Position numbers and translations under genes: made by a program | Assembly (NCBI GenBank): GCA_946479855.1 | Contig: CAMLHL010000060.1 | Span: 1 to 17,160, forward strand | Length of the DNA: 17,160 nt | Direction of reading: 5' to 3' | Origin: an uncultured Pseudomonadota bacterium | GTDB lineage: Bacteria; Pseudomonadota; Gammaproteobacteria; Burkholderiales; Rhodocyclaceae | Shown: positions 1 to 7,493 of the stretch, one piece after another | How the letters are laid out: every line of letters begins with the position of its first letter | Position numbering within the stretch: position 1 is the first letter of the stretch | The notes under the pieces: generated by a model | Seen by the model: the letters and a program-made list of their open reading frames with translations, nothing else | The model's database searches: none | Told to the model about the DNA's origin: nothing

Positions 1-2
1 CG

Positions 3-728
3 CTGCTGTTTGCATTCTTTGTCGTGATGTATGCCATTTCCTCGGTCAATGAGGGTAAGTACAAGGTACTCTCTAATTCGCTGACTAACGCTTTCAAGAA
101 TGTCACTGGCGAGCCGGGCGGACAACCTATCGCGGTGCTGCAGGGAGCGCCCCTGCTAGCGGTGAAACCGATTGCCAAACCGGAAAAGTTGCCAGAACCG
201 CGGAAGGTTGAAGATAAGAAATTCGAGCAGCGGCAGAAAATGAAAAATGTCGCCAGCGACATCATGAAAGCATTGCAACCCCTCGTTGCTCAGGGAAAGG
301 TCAGATTGCTTGAGACTAGTCGCGGGGTGACCATCGAAATCAACGACAGCATTCTGTTTCCGGCCGGACAATCGCGGCTGCAGCCGGCATCAATCAGTGC
401 GATGTTGGCCATCGCCCAAGTCTTGGCAGCGTCTGATTTTCCAATCACGATCGAGGGTCATACCGACAACGTGCCGATTTCGACGCCACAGTTCCCATCT
501 AACTGGGAGCTTTCGGCCATGCGGGCGACTACCGTGCTGCGTCTGTTCAATGAGGGAGGGGTTGGAGCCGAACGTCTGACGGCGATTGGCTATGGTGAAA
601 CACGACCGCTGGAAACCAACACGACACCTGAAGGTCGGGCACGAAATCGCCGGGTCAGTATTCTGATAGATTCAAATCGACCGGAGGAGCCGACCGAACT
701 CAAGGAATCTCGTCGATCCGGGCAATAA
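3..728 (+). CDS. motD: Flagellar motor stator protein MotD (MotB family), 5' end outside window
   Basis: The reading frame is open from the left edge, so the gene is truncated and its true start is not visible. The first visible residues, LLFAFFVVMYAISSVNEGKY, are the second half of the single membrane helix and the following plug region of MotB-type stators. The proton-binding Asp normally just upstream lies outside the window. After a charged linker comes an OmpA-like peptidoglycan-binding domain with the motifs ILFPAGQ, GHTDN, SNWELSAMRA, GYGETRP and RARNRRV. The protein would anchor the stator to the cell wall and work with a MotC/MotA-type partner, presumably encoded just upstream. The AISSVNEGKY signature favours MotD over MotB, but this is from memory. 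The gene ends with TAA only 12 bp from the convergent flgN stop. Confidence 0.9.
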   Translation: MLFAFFVVMYAISSVNEGKYKVLSNSLTNAFKNVTGEPGGQPIAVLQGAPLLAVKPIAKPEKLPEPRKVEDKKFEQRQKMKNVASDIMKALQPLVAQGKVRLLETSRGVTIEINDSILFPAGQSRLQPASISAMLAIAQVLAASDFPITIEGHTDNVPISTPQFPSNWELSAMRATTVLRLFNEGGVGAERLTAIGYGETRPLETNTTPEGRARNRRVSILIDSNRPEEPTELKESRRSGQ

Positions 729-740
729 GGGGACGCTTGT

Positions 741-1205
741 TCAGGCCGAATCGACGATGCGGCTGCCGGTGGCGGGTAAGCTCTGACCGCTGGCGCCATA
801 GAGAGCCGGTTTGTCGGCAGGCTGGGTCAGAATGCCGAGAAGCTCGTTGGTGTTTTTAAGATGCATGGCAATCAACCGGCCATTCAATTCGTGCAGGGTC
901 TTGGCCTCACCGGCCAGAATGAGCAGTTTTTGCCAGTCGACCGATATTTTTGTGTCACTGGTCCGTTGTGCCAGCCAGTTCTCCATGGCGGACCGCGTGC
1001 TCGGCTTGCCGGGTAGTCCGATTGCCGCCATGCGCTCGCCTTCGAGGGCGTTCAATTGTGCGACTAAGGTACCCTTGGTCGCACTGATCGCAGGGAGCGC
1101 TGCTGCATTCCCCTGCTTCAGGTATTCCTGCTCTTCGCTCAATACCGTGATGAATTGGGAAATCAGCTCGATTTCCCGTCCAATGATTCCGGAAATCTCG
1201 GGCAT
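741..1205 (-). CDS. flgN: Flagellar export chaperone FlgN
   Basis: A 154-residue cytoplasmic protein, predicted mostly helical, with the FlgN-type N-terminus (IGREIELISQFITVLSEEQEYL) and a later acidic, Leu-rich helix. FlgN-family proteins bind the C-terminal helices of FlgK and FlgL, keep them soluble and deliver them to the export apparatus. Both clients are encoded in this window. The start codon shares one base with the flgM stop (TGATG), so translation is probably coupled and the gene is co-transcribed with flgM. The C-terminal 30 residues are weakly structured and less typical. The family is divergent in sequence, so the call rests on N-terminal character, length and position next to flgM. 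Confidence 0.88.
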   Translation of the reverse strand: MPEISGIIGREIELISQFITVLSEEQEYLKQGNAAALPAISATKGTLVAQLNALEGERMAAIGLPGKPSTRSAMENWLAQRTSDTKISVDWQKLLILAGEAKTLHELNGRLIAMHLKNTNELLGILTQPADKPALYGASGQSLPATGSRIVDSA

Positions 1206-1489
1206 CAGGCCTGACGCTTGCCGCTGCTGTTAAGCAGATCACGAGCCGATTCAATCAGACGATCGGCAATCGCTTCCGGGTTGATCTTGAAACGACCTTC
1301 CGAAATGGCCTGCTTGATTTCCTGGATACGTGCGGTATTGACCGGCGGCTTTTCGCTTGTCTGCAAACTGCCGGCAACCTGGCTAAGGCTAACGGCCTCC
1401 TGGGCGGCGACGGGCGTTGCTGTCTGGGCCGGCGCAGGTTTGCTGGTTACGCCTGCGGCGGCTGGTTTGAAATTACTGTCGATCTTCAT
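1205..1489 (-). CDS. flgM: Anti-sigma-28 factor FlgM
   Basis: A 94-residue protein with the usual FlgM layout: a flexible N-terminus (MKIDSNFKPAAAGVTS) rich in Ala, Pro and Thr, followed by the conserved C-terminal half VNTARIQEIKQAISEGRFKI and NPEAIADRLIESARDLL. The C-terminal region is the part that binds FliA (sigma-28). FlgM holds FliA inactive until the hook is finished and is then exported. The gene lies between flgA (62-bp gap) and flgN (1-base overlap). A sigma-28 promoter in the gap upstream gives the familiar autoregulatory arrangement. A GGGAAG sequence sits about 7 bases before the ATG. Length matches the family (about 90-100 residues). Confidence 0.96.
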   Translation of the reverse strand: MKIDSNFKPAAAGVTSKPAPAQTATPVAAQEAVSLSQVAGSLQTSEKPPVNTARIQEIKQAISEGRFKINPEAIADRLIESARDLLNSSGKRQA

Positions 1490-1522
1490 GGTGATCTTCC
1501 CAAAACTTTTTACTCGATCTTA

Positions 1523-1549
1523 ATAACGACCGCTCCAGCCTGAACTTTA
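1523..1549 (-). promoter_or_regulatory. Sigma-28 (FliA) promoter for flgMN
   Basis: Read on the minus strand, this is TAAAGTTC, 11 bases, then GTCGTTAT. The sigma-28 consensus is TAAAGTTT-N11-GCCGATAA. The -35 box matches 7 of 8 positions, the spacing is exact and the -10 box matches 5 of 8. It lies wholly inside the 62-bp gap between the flgA stop and the flgM start, with the -10 box ending about 33 bases before the flgM ATG. It uses the same GTCGTTA variant -10 as the flgK promoter in this window, which supports both calls. Confidence 0.82.
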
Positions 1550-1551
1550 GC

Positions 1552-2229
1552 TTAAAACGAAATTTCCACACTACCATCGGCTTTAGCAATGCCGCTGACG
1601 GTTTGCCCGGAATTCATCCTGATCTGTGCCAACTGGCCTTCCGCCGCATTGTTCATGGCCCTGCCTTCTGAACTGACAGCAAAACCCGGGCCTGTCGAGA
1701 TGACTCGCACTGTCTGCCCCTGGCGAATGACGAGTGGCGCGAGGAGTTGATCGCTGCGCAAGGGTTGTCCGGTACCGATCGAGTTACGCAGTGTTTTACC
1801 AATGGCTGCCTGAGGATCGGAAATCACTCCGGTAGGCAGCGTCGAAAGGTCGCCGGTAACAAGGGCGATATCGGTCGCCGTGATGGGCTGCCCGGCGACC
1901 AACGGGCGCGTCGTGGTGATGTAGTTGCCGGTGATGGATATTTGAACCGGAACCAGGACACTCCAGACGTTCGGGCCGAGGCAGCGCACTCCGACGTGGG
2001 TCTTGCCGCTCAAGCGTGTACCTGGCGGTGAAAAGGCTTCGAGCGCCGTACATGCCGGCAGTCGGCTGACGTCGAGTTTTCCCATGCTGATCTGCACTTT
2101 ACCGGGAATGCCCTGAGTTTGCAGGCGGATATGGCGTTCGGCGGTATCGATGACGACGTCGGTTTCAGCGGCCTTGAGCAGGGTGGAAAAAACAAGCAGG
2201 ACGAGCAACAGGGCAATTCGGATCGACAT
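1552..2229 (-). CDS. flgA: P-ring assembly chaperone FlgA, periplasmic
   Basis: From the chosen ATG at 2229 the protein has 225 residues. It starts with a signal peptide (MSIRIALLLVLLVFSTLLKA then AET), so it is exported to the periplasm. The mature part contains the FlgA/SAF region (VLVPVQISITGNYITTTRPL, then LVAGQPITATDIAL, GDLSTLPTGVISDP, IGKTLRNSIGTGQPLRSDQL) and the C-terminal QGQTVRVISTGPGFAVSSEGRA. Two mature cysteines (PACTALE, GVRCLGP) fit the disulfide known in the family. FlgA assists FlgI polymerisation into the P-ring around the rod. Earlier in-frame starts exist (ATG at 2259 and upstream), but the 2229 start gives a clean signal peptide and has a GAGG about 12 bases upstream. 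It is the first gene of flgAMN and diverges from flgB. Confidence 0.93.
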   Translation of the reverse strand: MSIRIALLLVLLVFSTLLKAAETDVVIDTAERHIRLQTQGIPGKVQISMGKLDVSRLPACTALEAFSPPGTRLSGKTHVGVRCLGPNVWSVLVPVQISITGNYITTTRPLVAGQPITATDIALVTGDLSTLPTGVISDPQAAIGKTLRNSIGTGQPLRSDQLLAPLVIRQGQTVRVISTGPGFAVSSEGRAMNNAAEGQLAQIRMNSGQTVSGIAKADGSVEISF

Positions 2230-2270
2230 CCGTACATTTTGCCTCAGAGGAACAGTCATGGGGAGAATTC

Positions 2271-2285
2271 CGGCAAAGTTTGCCG
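2271..2285. repeat. Perfect 15-bp palindrome in the flgA-flgB divergent region (candidate operator or enhancer)
   Basis: CGGCAAAGTTTGCCG consists of two 7-bp perfect inverted arms around one central base. A third half-site TTGCCG lies at 2292-2297 and a near half-site TTGCCT at 2300-2305. The cluster is 30-57 bp upstream of the -24 box of the putative sigma-54 promoter for flgB and 42 bp or more upstream of the flgA start. Sigma-54 promoters need an activator bound upstream, so this is a reasonable place for a flagellar enhancer-binding protein of the FlrC, FlbD or FleQ type. The identity of the binding protein is inference. Confidence 0.55.
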
Positions 2286-2326
2286 AGACGATTGCCGGAT
2301 TGCCTGGGGTTTTATGAAAAAAGCCA

Positions 2327-2342
2327 TGGCATGGATTGTGCA
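2327..2342 (+). promoter_or_regulatory. Sigma-54 (RpoN) -24/-12 promoter for the flgB operon
   Basis: TGGCATGGATTGTGCA contains the invariant GG (2328-2329), exactly 10 bases, then the invariant GC (2340-2341). Against the consensus TGGCACG-N4-TTGCW it differs at two positions. Transcription would begin near 2353, roughly 19 bases before the flgB start. Sigma-54 control of hook-basal-body operons is standard in polarly flagellated proteobacteria. No comparable GG-N10-GC element was found pointing toward flgA in the same region. Confidence 0.72.
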
Positions 2343-2371
2343 CAGAGGTGGCGAGTTATTTGGAGCGAATG

Positions 2372-2776
2372 ATGGCAAGTCTCGATCAACACCTAGCGGT
2401 ACTCAGTCAGGCGATGAATCTGCGCACTCAGCGTCATCAAATGCTGGCCTCCAACATCGCCAACGCCGATACACCCAACTACAAGGCAAGGGATTTCAGC
2501 TTTGAATCGGCGATGCAGAATGCCTTGGCCGGGCGCACAAATGGGGTTGCGTTGGCGCGAACGGCGGCTGGGCATATTACGGGGAGCGCGACCGGCAACC
2601 CGACCGAAATTCAGTTTCGGAAGGAAACCCAGTCAGCGGTGGATGGAAATACAGTGGACATGGATGTCGAGCGTAGCCAGATTGCCGAGAATGCCCTGCA
2701 ATATCAGATTCTTACCCAGCTGATCAGCGAAAAATTCAAGGGTGTGCGCAGCGCCTTGTCGACTACATCCGGCTAA
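2372..2776 (+). CDS. flgB: Flagellar proximal rod protein FlgB
   Basis: A 134-residue rod protein. The N-terminus [20 protein letters not shown] and the axial-protein signature [19 protein letters not shown] are diagnostic of FlgB. The C-terminal helix ([20 protein letters not shown]) is the other half of the coiled-coil pair that packs in the rod. Two adjacent ATG codons (2369 and 2372) are possible starts. GGAG at 2362-2365 is 6 bases from the second and only 3 from the first, so 2372 is preferred. FlgB sits next to the MS-ring and export gate at the base of the rod. It is the first gene of the flgB-J operon, behind the sigma-54 type promoter. The flgC ribosome binding site AAGGAG overlaps its stop. 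Confidence 0.95.
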   Translation: MASLDQHLAVLSQAMNLRTQRHQMLASNIANADTPNYKARDFSFESAMQNALAGRTNGVALARTAAGHITGSATGNPTEIQFRKETQSAVDGNTVDMDVERSQIAENALQYQILTQLISEKFKGVRSALSTTSG

Positions 2777-2786
2777 GGAGTCATGG

Positions 2787-3200
2787 ATGAGCCTCTTTAA
2801 CGTCTTTCAGGTTTCTTCTAGTGCGATGACGGCGCAGTCGATGCGTCTTAACACCGTGGCTTCCAATCTGGCCAATGCTGACAGCGTGATTTCGTCGGAT
2901 GGCAAGCCATATCGCTCTAAGCAGGTCGTATTCGAGGCAACGCCGATGGGCGGGGCTGGCGAGATATCGAAAGGGGTTCGTGTTCGGCAAGTCGTTGAAG
3001 ATGCCTCGCCGCCGCGCCTGGTTTACGACCCGAAGAATCCGGCCGCTGACGAAAAGGGCTATGTGGCCTTTCCCAATGTGAATGTGGTCGAGGAAATGAC
3101 CAACATGATTTCGGCTTCGCGTTCCTATCAAACGAACGTCGAAGTGATGAACACCGCCAAGACCATGATGCTGCGCACCTTGCAGATCGGGCAGGGCTAA
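2787..3200 (+). CDS. flgC: Flagellar proximal rod protein FlgC
   Basis: A 137-residue rod protein with the FlgC signature near the N-terminus ([20 protein letters not shown], then [13 protein letters not shown]) and the conserved C-terminus [20 protein letters not shown] followed by [17 protein letters not shown]. The ATG at 2787 has AAGGAG at 2775-2780, six bases upstream. Length equals the usual FlgC length (about 134-140). It is exported by the type III apparatus and stacks with FlgB, FlgF and FlgG to form the rod. The next gene, flgD, starts 16 bp downstream. Confidence 0.96.
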   Translation: MSLFNVFQVSSSAMTAQSMRLNTVASNLANADSVISSDGKPYRSKQVVFEATPMGGAGEISKGVRVRQVVEDASPPRLVYDPKNPAADEKGYVAFPNVNVVEEMTNMISASRSYQTNVEVMNTAKTMMLRTLQIGQG

Positions 3201-3216
3201 CTGACTGGAGATGAGC

Positions 3217-3900
3217 ATGGCTAGCGTAACCAATACTTCCTCGACGAGCGCCGCGGATATCTTTGCTTCGATCAACGGTAGCAGCGGCACTTCCTCGTCC
3301 ACCAGCACGACGGCGAGCACGGAAAACCGTTTTCTGACCCTGTTGATGACGCAGATCAAGAATCAGGATCCGCTCAATCCGCTCGATAACGCGCAGGTGA
3401 CGACGCAACTGGCCCAGTTGAATACCGTCAATGGCATCGAGAAGCTCAACGCCACCCTGGCTGACCTTTTGTCAGGTTATAACGAGGCTCAGGGGGTCCA
3501 GGCGGCAGGCCTCATCGGCAAAAATGTCATGGTAGCCGGCAACGCATTGCCGCTTGCCAATGGCAGCGCTTATGGCGGCGCCTTGCTCGCCAGTGCTGCA
3601 GATTCGGTGACGCTGAATATCAAGGATTCGACCGGCAAGGTCGTGCAGACCGAAAACCTGGGCGCCAAGGAGGCCGGCAGCTTCTATTTCTCGTGGGATG
3701 GCAAGGATGCGAGTGGCAATACGCTGGCCGATGGGAATTACACCTTCACCGTCGATGCTACTGCAGGCAGCAGCGCAGTCACCGCGACGGCAATGAAAAT
3801 TGGCACGGTTTCTGCTGTTGCTAGAAGCGGTACGGGCTTCGTTCTTGATCTTGGGGCGCTTGGTGATGTCGCCTTCAAGGACGTCCAACAAATTCTGTGA
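3217..3900 (+). CDS. flgD: Flagellar hook cap (hook assembly scaffold) protein FlgD
   Basis: A 227-residue protein. After a Ser/Thr-rich, disordered N-terminus comes the diagnostic FlgD motif FLTLLMTQIKNQDPLNPLDN followed by QVTTQLAQLNTVNGIEKLN. Then there is a beta-rich region with the FlgD Ig-like stretch (FYFSWDGKDASGNTLADGNY) and the C-terminal GDVAFKDVQQIL. FlgD caps the growing hook, directs FlgE assembly and is later replaced by FlgK. An upstream in-frame ATG at 3211 directly abuts GGAG (3207-3210). The ATG at 3217 has the proper 6-base spacing and is preferred. Confidence 0.95.
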   Translation: MASVTNTSSTSAADIFASINGSSGTSSSTSTTASTENRFLTLLMTQIKNQDPLNPLDNAQVTTQLAQLNTVNGIEKLNATLADLLSGYNEAQGVQAAGLIGKNVMVAGNALPLANGSAYGGALLASAADSVTLNIKDSTGKVVQTENLGAKEAGSFYFSWDGKDASGNTLADGNYTFTVDATAGSSAVTATAMKIGTVSAVARSGTGFVLDLGALGDVAFKDVQQIL

Positions 3901-3911
3901 GGGTTTAGAAA

Positions 3912-5243
3912 ATGGCATTCCAGCAAGCATTGAGTGGTTTGAATGGCGCTTCCAAGGCAATTGATGCGACCAGCAACAATATCGCCAACGCCAGTACCGT
4001 TGGCTACAAGTCTTCCGTTGCCCACTTTGGCGATGTCTATGCCTCTTCGCTGGCCGGTGCCGGTTCGAGCCAGATTGGTATTGGTGTCAATCTGGCGGCG
4101 ATCCAGCAGCAATTTACCCAAGGCAACATTACCTCGACCAGCAACCCGCTGGATATTTCGATCAACGGCGCCGGTTTCTTCCGCATGGATCAGAACGGGG
4201 CGGTGACCTATACCCGTAACGGCCAGTTCCATCTCGATAAAAACGGTTACGTGATCAACGATCAGGGCATGAAGCTGACCGGCTATGCCGCCAAGTCGGG
4301 GATCGTGATCCCTTCCACGCCGTCGCCGATAGTGATTTCCGCATCGGACCTATCGCCCCAGGCAACCGGGATGAATTCCAGCAGCACTTTTAACGGCATC
4401 AAGGCCGGCTTGAATCTTGACTCCCGCAAAACGATGCCGACCGCCACTTTGAACGATGGCGTCGCGGCTGGCGGAACCACGGCTTTTGCACCGGACCCGC
4501 TGAGCTACAATTACTCGACGGCACTGTCCATTTACGACACGCTGGGTAACGCGCACACCCAGACCTTCTATTTCCGCAAGACAGCCAATGCCGGCGAATG
4601 GGCGGTTTACTCGAATGTGGATGGTACGACCAATCAGAATGTGTCGTCGCCGACGCAAACGACTGCAGGCCAAGGTCCGATCGGTCTGCTCAAGTTCGAT
4701 GCCTACGGCAAACTGACATCCGGCCCGATCACGGTGACCGTGGACATGCTGAATGTCATGAAGAGCAGCGGCCAACCACTGGGTAACGGCTCACTATCGC
4801 CGCAGACCTATGCGATCGACTTTACCGGGACCACCCAGTTCGGCAGCGCCTTTGGGACCAATCGTCTGGAGCAGGATGGTTACGCCGCCGGCCACCTTGT
4901 TGGCCTCTCGGTTGGGGCGGATGGGATTGTGCAAGGGCGTTACAGCAATGGCCAGACCTTCGCCCAGGGCCAGGTCGTCCTGGCCAACTTTACCGACCCC
5001 AATGGTTTGCAGGCACTGGGCAACAATCAGTGGAGCGAAACTTCGACTTCCGGCCCGGCCTTGGTTGGCGCGCCCAATACTTCGAATTTGGGCGTTTTGA
5101 CCTCGTCGACCGTCGAGGAGTCCAATGTGGATCTGACGGCTGAACTGGTTAACCTGATCACCCAGCAGCGCAACTACCAGGCCAATGCACAGTCGATCAA
5201 GACGCAGGACCAGATCATGCAGACCTTGGTCAACCTCCGTTAA
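3912..5243 (+). CDS. flgE: Flagellar hook protein FlgE
   Basis: A 443-residue hook subunit. The N-terminal axial motif is MAFQQALSGLNGASKAIDAT, SNNIANASTVGYKSSVAHF. A core D1 region carries FTQGNITSTSNPLDISINGA and GFFRMDQNGAVTYTRNGQF. A variable surface domain (about residues 150-330) follows, and the conserved C-terminus is ESNVDLTAELVNLITQQRNY and QANAQSIKTQDQIMQTLVNL. It is somewhat longer than the roughly 400-residue enteric FlgE because of the middle domain. FlgE polymerises beneath the FlgD cap to form the hook. GAGGG overlapping the flgD stop is the ribosome binding site, 8 bases before the ATG. Confidence 0.97.
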   Translation: MAFQQALSGLNGASKAIDATSNNIANASTVGYKSSVAHFGDVYASSLAGAGSSQIGIGVNLAAIQQQFTQGNITSTSNPLDISINGAGFFRMDQNGAVTYTRNGQFHLDKNGYVINDQGMKLTGYAAKSGIVIPSTPSPIVISASDLSPQATGMNSSSTFNGIKAGLNLDSRKTMPTATLNDGVAAGGTTAFAPDPLSYNYSTALSIYDTLGNAHTQTFYFRKTANAGEWAVYSNVDGTTNQNVSSPTQTTAGQGPIGLLKFDAYGKLTSGPITVTVDMLNVMKSSGQPLGNGSLSPQTYAIDFTGTTQFGSAFGTNRLEQDGYAAGHLVGLSVGADGIVQGRYSNGQTFAQGQVVLANFTDPNGLQALGNNQWSETSTSGPALVGAPNTSNLGVLTSSTVEESNVDLTAELVNLITQQRNYQANAQSIKTQDQIMQTLVNLR

Positions 5244-5264
5244 TTGACTGGCTGAGTCGCTGAC

Positions 5265-6008
5265 ATGGATCGTCTGATCTACACCGCAATGACCGGCGCC
5301 AAGCATGTGTTCATGCAGCAGGCCGGTACCGCGAACAACCTTGCCAATGCCAGCACCATCGGCTTCAAGGCACAGGAGCACCGTTTCCGGGCCGTGCCTG
5401 TGCTGGGCGAGGGGATGCCGACGCGTTCGTTCGTGGTCGATGCTTCGGTCAGCGATGTGATGGACGAAGGCCCGTTGATGTTTACCGGGCGTAATCTGGA
5501 TGTGGCGGTGAACGGCAAGGGCTGGATCGCCGTCCAGATGCCGGATGGCAGCGAAGCCTATACCCGGGCCGGCAGCCTGGATGTCGATGTCACCGGCCTG
5601 CTGCAAACAAAGAGCGGCCTGACGGTGGCGGGTGACGGTGGCCCGATCAATATCCCGCCCGACAACAATATCGAGATCGCGCCAGACGGTACGGTTTCGG
5701 TCATCCCCAAGTTCGGCACGCCGAACAATGTCAATGCGCTTGGCCGCATCAAGATGGTCAATCCACCTGAGGCCGATATGGTGCGCGGCGCCGATGGCTT
5801 GTTCCGCATGCGCGACAACCAACCGGCGCCGGGCGATCAGAATGTGAAATTGACATCCGGCACCCTGGAAGGCAGCAACGTCAATGTGACGGATGCGATG
5901 GTCAATCTGATCAGCCTCTCCCGTCAGTTCGAAATGCAGATAAAGATGTTACAGACAGCCGATACCAACGCCCAGCGCGCGGATCAACTGCTCTCCCTGA
6001 GTGCCTGA
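5265..6008 (+). CDS. flgF: Flagellar proximal rod protein FlgF
   Basis: A 247-residue axial rod protein. Its start MDRLIYTAMTGAKHVFMQQA and the NNLANASTIGFKAQEHRFRA motif are typical of FlgF. The C-terminal half carries KLTSGTLEGSNVNVTDAMVN and LISLSRQFEMQIKMLQTADT, the conserved end of the family. Length matches the roughly 250-residue family. The gene lies between flgE (21-bp gap) and flgG (13-bp gap). The Shine-Dalgarno sequence is weak, so translation is probably helped by coupling within the operon. Confidence 0.96.
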   Translation: MDRLIYTAMTGAKHVFMQQAGTANNLANASTIGFKAQEHRFRAVPVLGEGMPTRSFVVDASVSDVMDEGPLMFTGRNLDVAVNGKGWIAVQMPDGSEAYTRAGSLDVDVTGLLQTKSGLTVAGDGGPINIPPDNNIEIAPDGTVSVIPKFGTPNNVNALGRIKMVNPPEADMVRGADGLFRMRDNQPAPGDQNVKLTSGTLEGSNVNVTDAMVNLISLSRQFEMQIKMLQTADTNAQRADQLLSLSA

Positions 6009-6021
6009 TAGGACCTGAATC

Positions 6022-6804
6022 ATGATTCGTTCCCTGTGGATTGCCCGTACTGGCCTGGATGCCCAACAGACCCAGCTTGATGTCATTTCCAACAACCTGG
6101 CCAATGTCAGCACTAATGGTTTCAAGCGCTCACGTGCCGTCTTCGAGGATCTGCTTTACCAGAACCTCCGCCAGCCCGGTGCTCAGTCCTCGCAACAGAC
6201 GCAACTGCCAACCGGCCTGCAGCTGGGTACCGGTGTCCGGCCGGTAGCGACCGCACACGTTTTTACCCAAGGCAATTTACAAAAGACCGATAACGCGCTC
6301 GACCTCGCCGCGCAGGGAAGCGGTTTTTTCCAGATTCTGTTGCCGGACGGGACGACCGCCTATACCCGGGACGGCTCCTTCCAGAAGGACAATCAGGGGC
6401 AGATTGTCACCTCGGAGGGCTATCCGCTGCAGCCCAACATCACCATTCCGGCGACGGCCTTGTCGGTCAGCATCGCTTCGGATGGCACGGTTTCCGTGAC
6501 CCAGCCCGGTACTGCCGCTGCGACCCAAATCGGCAGCATTCAGCTGGCGACCTTCATCAATCCGGCTGGCCTGCAAAGCATCGGCCAGAACCTCTTTCTC
6601 GAAACTGCGGCCAGTGGCACGCCAACGCCGAATACCCCGGGAACCAACGGCGCCGGCACGGTGAATCAAGGGTACGTCGAAACCTCCAACGTCAATGTGG
6701 CGGAGGAATTGGTCACCATGATCCAGACCCAGCGCGCCTACGAGCTGAATTCCAAGGTGATTTCCACTTCGGATGCCATGCTGGGTCGGCTGACGCAATT
6801 GTGA
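6022..6804 (+). CDS. flgG: Flagellar distal rod protein FlgG
   Basis: A 260-residue protein, exactly the common FlgG length. Features in order are [40 protein letters not shown], the [13 protein letters not shown] segment characteristic of FlgG and absent from Flg[21 protein letters not shown], and the C-terminal [20 protein letters not shown]. FlgG forms the straight distal rod that crosses the periplasm inside the P and L rings. AGGA at 6010-6013 lies 8 bases before the ATG. The L-ring and P-ring genes flgH and flgI follow directly. Confidence 0.97.
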   Translation: MIRSLWIARTGLDAQQTQLDVISNNLANVSTNGFKRSRAVFEDLLYQNLRQPGAQSSQQTQLPTGLQLGTGVRPVATAHVFTQGNLQKTDNALDLAAQGSGFFQILLPDGTTAYTRDGSFQKDNQGQIVTSEGYPLQPNITIPATALSVSIASDGTVSVTQPGTAAATQIGSIQLATFINPAGLQSIGQNLFLETAASGTPTPNTPGTNGAGTVNQGYVETSNVNVAEELVTMIQTQRAYELNSKVISTSDAMLGRLTQL

Positions 6805-6813
6805 GGTGAAGCC

Positions 6814-7470
6814 ATGAAATTGGTTTTTATGCTTTTTTTCCTGTTGACCACAGGATGCGCGACGGTGCCGCCGACCAATGTCCATCAGCCAATGACCGCC
6901 CGTCCATCACCGCGTTTTGACTTGCCGGCCGGCAATGGCGCCATTTTCCAGGCGGCCAACAGCCGGCCCTTGTTCGAAGATCGCCGGGCGCGTTATGTCG
7001 GTGACACGATTACCGTCAAGATCACCGAAAGCACGACGGCATCGACAAAATCCAACAACAAGCTGGATAAATCGAACAGCGCGACTGCTTCAGTCTCCAG
7101 TCTGAACGGCTTGCCGGGCAAAGGCCTGGTCGGTCTCGATCTCAACGCAAAAAGTGCCAATGCCTTCAGCGGCAAGGGGGAGGCGGCCAACAACAACGTC
7201 TTCACCGGCAACATGACGGTGACCGTAATCGATGTCATGAGCAACGGCAATTTGCTGGTTTCCGGAGAAAAGCAGGTAGCAATCGGGAGTGAGCAAGAAT
7301 TCGTCCGCATCTCGGGCGTCGTCAATCCCAGCTATGTGGATGCCTACAATATCGTCGAATCCTCGAAGATTGCCGATGCCCGGATCGAATACAAATCCTC
7401 CGGCCAGGTTAGCGACGGTCAGGTCATGGGCTGGCTGGCACGCTTCTTCCTTAATGTGATGCCGTTCTAG
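6814..7470 (+). CDS. flgH: Flagellar L-ring lipoprotein FlgH
   Basis: A 218-residue outer-membrane lipoprotein. A short signal peptide [20 protein letters not shown] ends in a lipobox-like LTTGC, with Cys15 as the predicted lipidated residue. The Thr at -3 is less usual than Leu. Conserved FlgH stretches follow: [80 protein letters not shown] and the C-terminal [13 protein letters not shown]. FlgH forms the bushing through the outer membrane. GGTGA lies just before the ATG. The gap to flgG is 9 bp and to flgI 23 bp. Confidence 0.97.
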   Translation: MKLVFMLFFLLTTGCATVPPTNVHQPMTARPSPRFDLPAGNGAIFQAANSRPLFEDRRARYVGDTITVKITESTTASTKSNNKLDKSNSATASVSSLNGLPGKGLVGLDLNAKSANAFSGKGEAANNNVFTGNMTVTVIDVMSNGNLLVSGEKQVAIGSEQEFVRISGVVNPSYVDAYNIVESSKIADARIEYKSSGQVSDGQVMGWLARFFLNVMPF

Positions 7471-7493
7471 GGGAATTCTCGCGGAGGCGCACC

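Noticed and set aside
2257..2343. Longer versions of flgA starting at 2259 or 2343
   Set aside because: They place extra non-conserved residues before the signal peptide, run over the palindrome and the promoter region, and lack a better ribosome binding site.
2230..2371. A sigma-54 or sigma-28 promoter facing flgA
   Set aside because: Each GC on the plus strand in this region was tested for GC-N10-CC and none fits. No TAAA-N15-GCCGATAA-like sequence was found on the minus strand. The flgA promoter remains unidentified.
4794..5822. Long minus-strand open frame (342 codons) opposite flgE and flgF
   Set aside because: It lies fully antisense to two clear flagellar genes. Its translation is rich in His, Asp, Arg and Gly without recognisable motifs, as expected for the complement of GC-biased coding DNA.
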